Source: Sphingobacterium spiritivorum
Lineage (GTDB): Bacteria; Bacteroidota; Bacteroidia; Sphingobacteriales; Sphingobacteriaceae
Length of the DNA stretch: 64,000 bases
Direction of reading: 5' to 3'
Assembly: GCF_016725325.1 (NCBI RefSeq)
Contig: NZ_CP068083.1
Location: 372,001-436,000, forward strand
Part shown: positions 47,192 through 54,948 of the stretch, piece by piece
Numbering within the stretch: the first letter of the stretch is position 1
Layout: every line of letters begins with the position of its first letter
Notes under the pieces: generated by a model
Told to the model about the DNA's origin: nothing
What the model saw: only the letters and a program-made list of their open reading frames with translations
The model's database searches: none
Translations under genes and position numbers: made by a program

Positions 47192-47317
47192 CTATTTGAA
47201 TATAAAGTATAAAGCAATTACTAAGATCATTCCTATAGCAATCATGATCTTTGCTCTCTTACCTTCATTATACGCCGAATCACTTTTAAAGTGATAATCT
47301 CTTTTTTGCATTCTCAT
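47192..47317 (-). CDS. 41-residue small membrane protein
   Basis: A short frame starts at ATG 47317, preceded by GGAGG at ideal spacing, an unusually strong ribosome site for this genome. The peptide begins MRMQKRDYHFKSDSAYNEGK and then forms one hydrophobic helix (IMIAIGMILVIALYFIF) ending in Lys. It looks like a single-pass inner-membrane micropeptide with a charged cytoplasmic N-terminus. Its function is unknown. It lies 56 bases upstream of the rlmH start region, on the same strand but after rlmH, so it is a separate downstream unit. Confidence 0.65.
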   Translation of the reverse strand: MRMQKRDYHFKSDSAYNEGKRAKIMIAIGMILVIALYFIFK

Positions 47318-47373
47318 ATTTCCTCCTTTATTATTTAGATGCAAATTCACTACAATTTACATAATTTTTATGA

Positions 47374-47847
47374 CTATTCATGATGATAGGGCTCACCCTT
47401 CATAATAGAAAAAGCACGATATATCTGTTCCACAAAAAACAACCTGATCATCTGATGAGAGAATGTCATCTTAGACAATGAAATCTTCTGTACGGATCTG
47501 TCATATACAGTCTGATCAAATCCATATGGGCCTCCTATTACAAAAACGATATGTTGGGTACTGTTGACCATATTCTTCTCGAAATATCGGGAGAAATCTA
47601 CTGAACGGTATTCCTTACCAAACTCATCCAGTAATACGACAGTATCCTGGGGATTGACATGCTTCAGGATCAACGCAGCTTCCTTTTCCTTTTGTTGTGC
47701 CTGACTCATATTTTTACTGTTTTTGAGGTCAGGAATAATTACCATTCCAAAAGTAACGTAATGCTTTAACCGATTTGTATACTTCTCAATGCCTTCATTC
47801 AAATATTTTTCATCTGTCTTACCGACACAGATCAATGTAATTTTCAT
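47374..47847 (-). CDS. rlmH: 23S rRNA pseudouridine-1915 N3-methyltransferase RlmH
   Basis: The 157-residue SPOUT methyltransferase begins MKITLICVGKTDEKYL, has VVLLDEFGKEYRSVDFSRYF, the SAM-loop VFVIGGPYGFD and the C-terminal knot LSKMTFSHQMIRLFFVEQIYRAF, ending EPYHHE. It methylates pseudouridine 1915 in helix 69 on the assembled 70S ribosome. Length and motifs are normal. Confidence 0.96.
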   Translation of the reverse strand: MKITLICVGKTDEKYLNEGIEKYTNRLKHYVTFGMVIIPDLKNSKNMSQAQQKEKEAALILKHVNPQDTVVLLDEFGKEYRSVDFSRYFEKNMVNSTQHIVFVIGGPYGFDQTVYDRSVQKISLSKMTFSHQMIRLFFVEQIYRAFSIMKGEPYHHE

Positions 47848-48031
47848 CTGTATTTAATTTGGTTTTAAAAAAGAGAGCTGTATGATTCACATCATCCGGA
47901 GATTTCAATAAATAACACCTTATGCTTTCTACTGTCAAAGATACATAGCACAGCGCTTTTTCATTACATAAAAGTGAATCAAATTACTATCTTTATTCTT
48001 AACTAAGTTATTAAGAAATTAATCTTGCAAT

Positions 48032-48928
48032 ATGAAGAAATTAAAACTCACACTTATGCTGCTTCTGTCAGCGTTCTCCCTTGTCACTTATGCACAACAG
48101 GAAGGTGCAGATTCAACCAGACTATGGACGATCAAAGGAGAAAATACTTTTTTGATTAATCAGAGTTCTTTTTCCAATTGGGCTGCCGGTGGTGTCAATT
48201 CCTTTGCCGGAAACCTGATGTTTAATTACGACTTCAACTACAAGAAAGACAAATGGAGTTGGGACAATAAAGTATTAGCCGCTTACGGACAGACCTTCCA
48301 GAAGGAAACAGACTGGAGAAAGAATGATGACAGATTTGCGATCAGCAGTTTACTGGGGTATCAGGCAAAGGAAAGATGGCTTTATACTTTCTTTATGAAT
48401 TTCAACACACAATTTGCTAAAGGATATAAGTATGACAGTAACAATGCCAGGACATTATTATCAACAGCATTTGCTCCTGCATATCTGAGCTTTGGTCCCG
48501 GTATGGCGTATAAAGAGTCTGACAATTTTAAAATAAACATCTCGCCTGCCGCAGCACGTTTTGTATTTGTAACCAATGATTCCCTTTCCAATATAGGGGC
48601 TTTCGGTGTAGATCCCGGCAAAAAATCACGTTTTGAATTTGGTGCTTCTCTGGATGCATATTATAAAAAGGAGATTATGGAAAATATAACCTTTGAAAAT
48701 ATCCTTAAACTCTATTCCAATTATCTGGAAGACCCGCAGAATGTAGACGTCGATTATACCGCTAATCTCGTGATGAAAGTGAACAAATGGATCACAGTCA
48801 ATGCAGGTGTACAGCTGATATACGACGACAATACCCTTATTCCGAAAGACAACGGAGCTCCAGGAGCTGAGCGGCCGGCTTTACAGGTCAAACAAATTCT
48901 TGGTGCAGGTATAACGTACAAATTTTAG
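48032..48928 (+). CDS. DUF3078 outer-membrane protein
   Basis: The 298-residue protein has a signal peptide (residues 1-21, ending TYAQ). The DUF3078 signature NQSSFSNWAAGGVNSFAGN is near 44-62. The rest alternates aromatic beta strands and ends GAGITYKF, typical of an outer-membrane barrel C-terminus. The function of the family is unknown. It is monocistronic, with a terminator directly after it. Confidence 0.85.
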   Translation: MKKLKLTLMLLLSAFSLVTYAQQEGADSTRLWTIKGENTFLINQSSFSNWAAGGVNSFAGNLMFNYDFNYKKDKWSWDNKVLAAYGQTFQKETDWRKNDDRFAISSLLGYQAKERWLYTFFMNFNTQFAKGYKYDSNNARTLLSTAFAPAYLSFGPGMAYKESDNFKINISPAAARFVFVTNDSLSNIGAFGVDPGKKSRFEFGASLDAYYKKEIMENITFENILKLYSNYLEDPQNVDVDYTANLVMKVNKWITVNAGVQLIYDDNTLIPKDNGAPGAERPALQVKQILGAGITYKF

Positions 48929-48947
48929 AATGACCGCTAAAAAACAC

Positions 48948-48983
48948 AAAGCCCGAATGAAAAACATTCGGGCTTTATTTTTA
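48948..48983 (+). terminator. Bidirectional terminator between DUF3078 and yceI genes
   Basis: AAAGCCCGAATG (48948-48959) pairs with CATTCGGGCTTT (48965-48976), followed by ATTTTTA on the plus strand and by a T-rich run on the minus strand. Confidence 0.85.
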
Positions 48984-48996
48984 TAATCAGTTTGAC

Positions 48997-49632
48997 TTAT
49001 TTCTTGTTTGCAACGATATCAATTTTGAAGTTGATTTGTTTTGAAATCAAATCATCTTCTTTACCAGCGTAGTTCACACCCCAATCAGCACGCTCGATAT
49101 TGAAGTCTGCATGCGTCTTGATTACGCTGTCAGTTGATTCCAATACTTTTGTATCAAATGAAATACTCTTTGTGATACCTTTGATTGTCAGATTGCCGGT
49201 TACTTTTACATCAGATGCAGTAGCTCCCGCCTCTACTTTTGAAATCACAAAAGTCGCTTCAGGGAATTGCGCTGCATCAAAGAAATCAGCTGCTTTCAAA
49301 TGTCCGTCCAATTTATCTTTATACTCTCCTTCCAGATCTGTAGAACTGATAGAGTTCATATCCAGTGTGAATGTACCACCTACAAGGGCATTGTTATCAA
49401 TCTGAATAGAACCTGATTTAACAACTACAGTACCTGTGTGCTGACCTGTTACTTTTGTACCTGTCCATACTACTTTAGACTGCGCAGTATCTACTGTAAA
49501 AGAATTACCTGAAACTGTATTTTCAACAATAGCTGTAGAATCAGAAGTTTCAGCTTTTTTACCTTCAGGGTTACCTGCACATGAAGATAATACCAGAGCC
49601 GCAAAGGCAGAGAATAAAATGATTTTTTTCAT
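48997..49632 (-). CDS. YceI-family lipoprotein
   Basis: The 211-residue protein has lipobox LSSC (Cys18), an Asp/Ser/Thr linker, and a YceI lipocalin-like domain (about 44-210). YceI features are SKVVWTGTKVTGQHTGTV, HLKAADFFDAAQFPEATF, VTGNLTIKGITKSISFD and the final DFNIERADWGVNY. Members bind isoprenoids in a beta-barrel. Its membrane anchoring is seen; the ligand is unknown. Confidence 0.9.
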   Translation of the reverse strand: MKKIILFSAFAALVLSSCAGNPEGKKAETSDSTAIVENTVSGNSFTVDTAQSKVVWTGTKVTGQHTGTVVVKSGSIQIDNNALVGGTFTLDMNSISSTDLEGEYKDKLDGHLKAADFFDAAQFPEATFVISKVEAGATASDVKVTGNLTIKGITKSISFDTKVLESTDSVIKTHADFNIERADWGVNYAGKEDDLISKQINFKIDIVANKK

Positions 49633-49735
49633 GATGACATTAAATTGTATGTTTAAACATTAATTTGAGACAAAGATATTTAATTTCTCCTTTAATGTAA
49701 CAATTTACAAGAGAAAAGACATTACTCAGACAATT

Positions 49736-51061
49736 CTAATGACCCGCAGGTGTTTCATCAATACGACGAATATCAGCTCCTAAAGCTTTCAAACGTTCTT
49801 CAATATGCTGGTATCCTCTTTCAATCTGCTCGATATTGTAGATTTTGGATTTACCCTGAGCCGAAAGCGCTGCTATCAATAAGGATACACCTGCCCGGAT
49901 ATCCGGGGATGTCATCTCAATTCCTCTTAATTTAAATGCTTTATCCAGTCCGATCACAGTAGCACGGTGCGGGTCACATAAAATAATCTGGGCACCCATA
50001 TCGATCAGTTTATCTACAAAAAACAGACGGCTTTCAAACATTTTCTGGTGTATCAGCACATTTCCTTTTGCCTGAATAGCGGTTACCAGTACTATACTTA
50101 ACAAGTCCGGTGTAAAACCTGGCCATGGTGCGTCCGATACGGTAAGGATAGAACCGTCTATAAACGTTTCTATTTCATAATGTTCCTGAGCAGGGATAAA
50201 AATATCATCTCCTCTCAGTTCCATCTTGATTCCCAGACGGCTGAAGATAGTAGGAATAATACCCAACTCCGGATAACACACATCTTTAATTGTAATTTCA
50301 GAACCTGTCATTGCAGCCAGCCCGATAAAAGATCCGATCTCGATCATATCCGGCAACATTTTGTGACTAGTTCCTCCAAGGTGTTCTACCCCTTCAATAG
50401 TCAACAGATTAGAACCTATACCGGAGATATTAGCGCCCATTCTGTTCAACATCTTACACAACTGTTGCAAATAAGGTTCACATGCAGCATTATAAATTGT
50501 TGTTGTACCTTTAGCCAATACGGCTGCCATCACAATATTTGCAGTTCCCGTTACGGAAGCCTCATCCAGTAAGATATAAGTTCCTTTTAATTCGCTGGCA
50601 TCGACATTGAAAAAATTATTGTCAGCATCGTACACAAATTTGGCTCCTAATTTTTCAAATCCAAGAAAATGGGTATCCAAACGGCGACGGCCAATTTTAT
50701 CGCCTCCCGGTTTAGGAATGGCGGCTTTACCAAAGCGTGCAAGTAAAGGACCAACGATCATAATAGATCCGCGGAGCCCTCCACCTTTCACCTTAAATTC
50801 TTCCGATTGAAAATAATCAATATTAATATCTTTTGCTTCAAAGACATATGTATCCTGATCTACACGATTCACCTTTACACCTAATGCCTGTAACAGCTCG
50901 ATCAGCTTATTGACATCTTTAATATCAGGAACATTCGCTATTGTCATTGGTTCTTCTGTTAACAGAACCGCAGAAATAATCTGCAATGCTTCATTTTTTG
51001 CGCCCTGAGGAATAATCTCACCTTTTAATGGCTTCCCACCATGTATTTCAAATGCGTTCAT
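49736..51061 (-). CDS. murA: UDP-N-acetylglucosamine 1-carboxyvinyltransferase with Asp at the fosfomycin-target position
   Basis: The 441-residue enzyme transfers enolpyruvate from PEP to UDP-GlcNAc, the first committed peptidoglycan step. GAKNEAL (21-27) holds the conserved Lys22/Asn23, GLRGSIMIVGPLLARFG the Arg97 region, and DAPWPGFTPDL and SPDIRAG lie in the second half. The active-site loop reads PKPGGDKIGRRR: Asp121 stands where E. coli has Cys115, the residue alkylated by fosfomycin. Asp variants in other bacteria are active and fosfomycin-insensitive. The gene follows a terminator, so it must have its own promoter or readthrough. Confidence 0.95.
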   Translation of the reverse strand: MNAFEIHGGKPLKGEIIPQGAKNEALQIISAVLLTEEPMTIANVPDIKDVNKLIELLQALGVKVNRVDQDTYVFEAKDINIDYFQSEEFKVKGGGLRGSIMIVGPLLARFGKAAIPKPGGDKIGRRRLDTHFLGFEKLGAKFVYDADNNFFNVDASELKGTYILLDEASVTGTANIVMAAVLAKGTTTIYNAACEPYLQQLCKMLNRMGANISGIGSNLLTIEGVEHLGGTSHKMLPDMIEIGSFIGLAAMTGSEITIKDVCYPELGIIPTIFSRLGIKMELRGDDIFIPAQEHYEIETFIDGSILTVSDAPWPGFTPDLLSIVLVTAIQAKGNVLIHQKMFESRLFFVDKLIDMGAQIILCDPHRATVIGLDKAFKLRGIEMTSPDIRAGVSLLIAALSAQGKSKIYNIEQIERGYQHIEERLKALGADIRRIDETPAGH

Positions 51062-51082
51062 GTATACACTAACTATTATATT

Positions 51083-51125
51083 TCAAAAAAAAAGCAATTG
51101 GAATATGATTGACATTTCAATTGCT
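51083..51125 (-). terminator. Terminator after the DUF4290 gene
   Basis: On the minus strand AGCAATTG (51125-51118) pairs with CAATTGCT (51100-51093), with an AAT/ATT inner extension, followed by a run of T (51092-51084). Confidence 0.8.
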
Positions 51126-51151
51126 CTGTACCATTTATCCAATTTAAAAGA

Positions 51152-51946
51152 TTATCCTCTCTTATAATTATTTGAATGGTTGTTATTGTTGTTGTTATTA
51201 TTGTTATTATTGTGATAGCTCTTTTTAGGGCCACCGTTATTATTGTTGTTATTATTTCTTTTTACAAAACCTCCCGGTTTCTTATTGTTATTATTATTCG
51301 ATTTCTGCTGATAGCTTCCTTTATTATTGTTGTTATTGTTGCTACCACCTGAAGAAGGGGTCTGGCTTTTTACACGGCTTCCCGGAGGAGGTGTTTTAAA
51401 ATCAAGTTTGGTAAGAACGGTACCTTCAGGTAAGAAAAGTTCACCTTTTGAAAGTTCTTTCAAATCCTGTAAGATCTGATCATCCGATACAGAATCTTTG
51501 TTCCATGTCAGATACGCCATTTTCATAAAATTCGCAATCGACAGGATCATCTGATTTCTTTTGGCTTCATCCGTGATCAATCGGGCCTTACTTACCATTG
51601 TTTCTACAGTATGTCCATAGTGCTTGAAACGGATGTTATGCTGAGGATAGCCCAACATCTCAGGCTGATGTTTTACATTTTCTCTGCTCTGAATAGGATA
51701 TGGAGAATCTACATCAATTTTAAAATCAGAAATAATCTGCAGGTGATCCCAAAGCTTGTGTTTGAAATCGGCCACATCACGTAAATGCGGATTAAGAACA
51801 CCCATCATATCGATAACGACCTGAGCATGACGGTTACGTTCTTCTTTTGTTGGTAGTGAACTGATATAATCTACCATATTCTGCACATTACGACCATATT
51901 CGGCTAGAATAAGTTTTGGTCTTGTGCTGTTATAATCAAAATTCAT
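51152..51946 (-). CDS. DUF4290 protein with Asn-rich C-terminal tail
   Basis: The 264-residue protein has a helical N-terminal DUF4290 domain (about 1-175) with LILAEYGRNVQNMVDY, HLRDVADFKHKLWDHL and FKHYGHTVETMV, typical of Bacteroidota. After residue 190 comes a disordered tail of long asparagine runs broken by Lys, Gly and His, encoded by repeated AAC/AAT triplets. The function is unknown. It follows uvrD by 66 bases on the same strand, so it may share that transcript. Confidence 0.82.
   Translation of the reverse strand: MNFDYNSTRPKLILAEYGRNVQNMVDYISSLPTKEERNRHAQVVIDMMGVLNPHLRDVADFKHKLWDHLQIISDFKIDVDSPYPIQSRENVKHQPEMLGYPQHNIRFKHYGHTVETMVSKARLITDEAKRNQMILSIANFMKMAYLTWNKDSVSDDQILQDLKELSKGELFLPEGTVLTKLDFKTPPPGSRVKSQTPSSGGSNNNNNNKGSYQQKSNNNNNKKPGGFVKRNNNNNNNGGPKKSYHNNNNNNNNNNNHSNNYKRG
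51155..51334 (-). repeat. Asn-codon microsatellite in the DUF4290 gene
   Basis: Blocks of GTT/ATT triplets on the plus strand (AAC/AAT codons on the coding strand) encode Asn runs of up to eleven. The array keeps the frame, so slippage would change tail length rather than break the gene. Confidence 0.85.
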
Positions 51947-52012
51947 AAATTGTGGATGATGACGCTTTAATAACGTAAGATACGCGCCGTTATTTTGTAA
52001 ATATAATAAATG

Positions 52013-54289
52013 CTATTGTACAATCCTAAGTTTGGCAAATTTAAGCAACAATTGCTTTTGTCCCAACTCTTTAAAGAAAATAGTTGCTTTCAGGTCCGGT
52101 TTATTGCCTTCCAGATTGATAACCTTGCCAAATCCAAATCTTTCATGCTCCACTTCCATCCCTACCTGAAGTCCGCTTGTATCTGACGGGGCAAAGCCTT
52201 CTGTAGGTGTATGCGCTTTTGGCAATATAGAAGTTGTCTTCACTATTTTTGGTTTCGGCTTGGAGAATGTATCCTGATCTTTCTGTTGCCAGGTCATACG
52301 TTCTCTCTGAAAACCATCTCCTGCTGAAGAAGGCATGCCTCTTGGTTTGAAATCAAGATCAAGACAGGCCGGATTCAATTCGTCCAGAAATCTGCTCGGT
52401 TCACAATTATTCAATGAACCCCATCTGTATCGTGAGGTTGCATACGATAAATGCAGCTTTTTCTCCGCACGCGTAACCGCGACATAGAATAATCGTCTTT
52501 CCTCTTCCAGCTCTGACCTGGAATTAAGAGACAACTGAGAAGGAAACAGGTTTTCTTCCAGCCCGACAATAAAGACAATCGGAAACTCCAATCCTTTTGA
52601 AGAGTGAATCGTCATCATGGATACGGTATCTGCATTCGGATTCTTATCGTTATCATCATTGGTAAGAAGAGCAATATCCTGCATAAACACATCCAGCCCA
52701 CGATCTTCTATATCCTCTCTCTCCGAAAACTCCTTGATACCGTTTAAGAGCTCCTGAATATTTTCGTATCTGCTCAGTCCTTCTACTGATTTATCTTCAT
52801 AGAGGTCCTTCAGTACTCCCGAATGCTGTGCTATGTGCATCGCCGTATCAAATGCCGAATGGTTATTAGCCATAGCCTGAAAACTCTGCACCATAGTAGC
52901 AAAACCACTTACAGAACCGGCACTTCTTCCATCCAGAAACATCTGCGCATTAGCCACTACATCCCACAGACGGATCTGTTGCTGATCCGCAGCAATCATA
53001 ATACGTTCGATAGTTGTATCTCCGATTCCACGACGCGGATAATTAATAACACGCTTCAGTGCTTCTTCGTCATTAGGGTTGAATGTCAATCTGAAATAAG
53101 CGATCAGATCCTTTATCTCCTTCCGTTGATAAAAGGAAGTCCCGCCATATATCTTATAAGGAATATTGATTTTGCGAAGTGCCTCCTCCATGGACCGGGA
53201 CTGTGCATTCGTACGATACAAAATCGCAAAATCTTTAAAATTTAATCCCTTAAGGGCTTTTTCCTGTGCAATAATATCGGCAACAATCTTTCCTTCCTCA
53301 TTATCGGAAAAAGCTCTGTTTACCTTTATCTTTTCGCCATCTTCATTGTCTGAAAATACGTTCTTCTCCAGCTGGTTCTTGTTATTCGCAATAATACTGT
53401 TGGCGGCATTCACGATCATCTTTGTCGACCGGTAATTCTGTTCCAACTTGAAAACCTTTACATCCGGATAATCCTTCTGGAAGTTCAGAATGTTTTGAAT
53501 ATTTGCACCCCGAAAGGCATAAATACTCTGCGCATCATCTCCCACCACACAAATATTCTCATTCACCGCAGCCAGACGCTTCACAATCAGATATTGGGAA
53601 AAGTTAGTATCCTGATACTCATCCACCATCAGATATTTAAACTGGTGCTGATACTTATGTAAGACATCAGGATGCTTATTCAGAAGCACATTGGTCTTGA
53701 ATAACAAATCGTCAAAGTCCATCGCTCCTGCACGATAGCAGCGTTGTGCATAGGTCATATAAATCTGTCCCATCTGCCCTCTGCCATTTGAATGATCTTC
53801 TGCTTTGATAGCTTCATTCTTATTATATTCCTGCGGAGAGATCAGATTGTTTTTCGCCTGTGAAATACGGCCGTATACATGATTTACATTATACAGTTTA
53901 TCATCCAGGTTCATCTCCTTTAAAATGGAACGGAGTAAACTCTTGGTGTCGTCTGTATCATAGATCGTAAAATTGCGGGGATAACCAATCAATTCGGCTT
54001 CCACACGTAATATCCGGGCAAAAACCGAGTGGAAAGTACCCATCCAGATATTCTTAGCTTCTCCTCCTACGACCTTCATGATACGCTCCCGCATCTCTTT
54101 TGCAGCCTTATTGGTAAAAGTCAACACTAATATATTAAAGGGATCCACACCTTTACGTATAAGGTGTGCCACACGATACGTGATTACACGTGTTTTACCC
54201 GATCCGGCTCCGGCGACAATCATTACTGGTCCTTCTGTCTGTTCAACAGCCGCACGTTGGGTCGGATTTAATCCTGCTAGATAATCCAA
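52013..54289 (-). CDS. uvrD: UvrD/PcrA-family DNA helicase
   Basis: The 758-residue superfamily 1A 3'-5' helicase has LNPTQRAAVEQTEGPVMIVA (Q motif), GAGSGKTRVI (Walker A, near 27-36), DEYQDTNFSQ (Walker B), DDAQSIYAFRGA, LEQNYRST, VSMMTIHSSKGLEFPIVF and VAVTRAEKKLHLSY. It acts in nucleotide excision and mismatch repair and in clearing recombinase or stalled polymerase. The C-terminal region (about 640-758) includes a linker and a Tudor-like GMEVEHERFGFGKV motif that binds RNA polymerase in PcrA. Confidence 0.94.
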   Translation of the reverse strand: MDYLAGLNPTQRAAVEQTEGPVMIVAGAGSGKTRVITYRVAHLIRKGVDPFNILVLTFTNKAAKEMRERIMKVVGGEAKNIWMGTFHSVFARILRVEAELIGYPRNFTIYDTDDTKSLLRSILKEMNLDDKLYNVNHVYGRISQAKNNLISPQEYNKNEAIKAEDHSNGRGQMGQIYMTYAQRCYRAGAMDFDDLLFKTNVLLNKHPDVLHKYQHQFKYLMVDEYQDTNFSQYLIVKRLAAVNENICVVGDDAQSIYAFRGANIQNILNFQKDYPDVKVFKLEQNYRSTKMIVNAANSIIANNKNQLEKNVFSDNEDGEKIKVNRAFSDNEEGKIVADIIAQEKALKGLNFKDFAILYRTNAQSRSMEEALRKINIPYKIYGGTSFYQRKEIKDLIAYFRLTFNPNDEEALKRVINYPRRGIGDTTIERIMIAADQQQIRLWDVVANAQMFLDGRSAGSVSGFATMVQSFQAMANNHSAFDTAMHIAQHSGVLKDLYEDKSVEGLSRYENIQELLNGIKEFSEREDIEDRGLDVFMQDIALLTNDDNDKNPNADTVSMMTIHSSKGLEFPIVFIVGLEENLFPSQLSLNSRSELEEERRLFYVAVTRAEKKLHLSYATSRYRWGSLNNCEPSRFLDELNPACLDLDFKPRGMPSSAGDGFQRERMTWQQKDQDTFSKPKPKIVKTTSILPKAHTPTEGFAPSDTSGLQVGMEVEHERFGFGKVINLEGNKPDLKATIFFKELGQKQLLLKFAKLRIVQ

Positions 54290-54637
54290 AATAATCTGTA
54301 ATTTTTGTAGTTAGAAAAATAGTCTGTAAAAATACGAAAACTATCTGAGAACAGCGGCACCCTTTTTGAATATGCCTTCTCATATACTTACTTGAGCTTA
54401 AACATAGAGTTGAATTATTTTTTTAGCCAAAAATTCCAACAGTTTAGCAAATTATTACACAGTAGAGTATTTCTGTTAAATTTATCTAATTTTCTGAAAA
54501 GCTATATAGACTAAACTACAAATCAACAATTAGCAAAGCATTACAGCAACAGCTATAACCCCTTGAGTTAAGAATAAATGAGTAAAACAAGGTATCTGAT
54601 TATGATAGAAAAATTTAAAATCTAATATTTTTTTGGT

Positions 54638-54645
54638 GGGGGGGG
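54638..54645 (+). repeat. G8 homopolymer upstream of the RHS locus
   Basis: GGTGGGGGGGGATT contains eight consecutive G in a region otherwise almost devoid of G. It sits about 80 bases upstream of the candidate promoter, so slippage could change spacing of upstream elements. Confidence 0.8.
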
Positions 54646-54724
54646 ATTAGAAAGTCATAATCAATAAAAAAGTTTACAAGTACATCCGCCATTTAAAAGG
54701 ATTGTAAAAATAAAAATTATTTTC

Positions 54725-54758
54725 TTTGTTAATATTACTTTTTTTTATTTTACCTTAG
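54725..54758 (+). promoter_or_regulatory. Candidate promoter of the RHS locus
   Basis: TTTG (54725-54728), 22 bases, TACCTTAG (54751-54758) matches TTTG-N19-23-TAnnTTTG with one mismatch. Confidence 0.4.
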
Positions 54759-54948
54759 ACACAATTATTAGCTCATTAAAATTAACAAAATAAGACGCTA
54801 AGCATAATTACCAATTATCATTAACCTAATTATATCTTAAACAATGTTTTTCAGCATTACAGACAAGTTGTTTTTTTAATATAAAGAAAAACAACTCTAA
54901 TATATTAACCTAAAAATTAACTTAAATACTGATTAAAAATTCTTAAAC

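Larger units (their letters stand above)
54290..54948. other. AT-rich intergenic region upstream of the RHS locus
   Basis: This 659-base gap separates the divergent uvrD and RHS genes. I see no gene or RNA in it. It contains a G8 tract (54638-54645) and a candidate promoter (54725-54758) about 190 bases before the first RHS start, leaving a long untranslated leader. The sharp fall in GC starts here and continues through the RHS genes. Confidence 0.6.

Noticed and set aside
51155..51340. Triplet repeat array considered as CRISPR or tandem-repeat element
   Set aside because: It is an in-frame Asn codon microsatellite without spacer structure.
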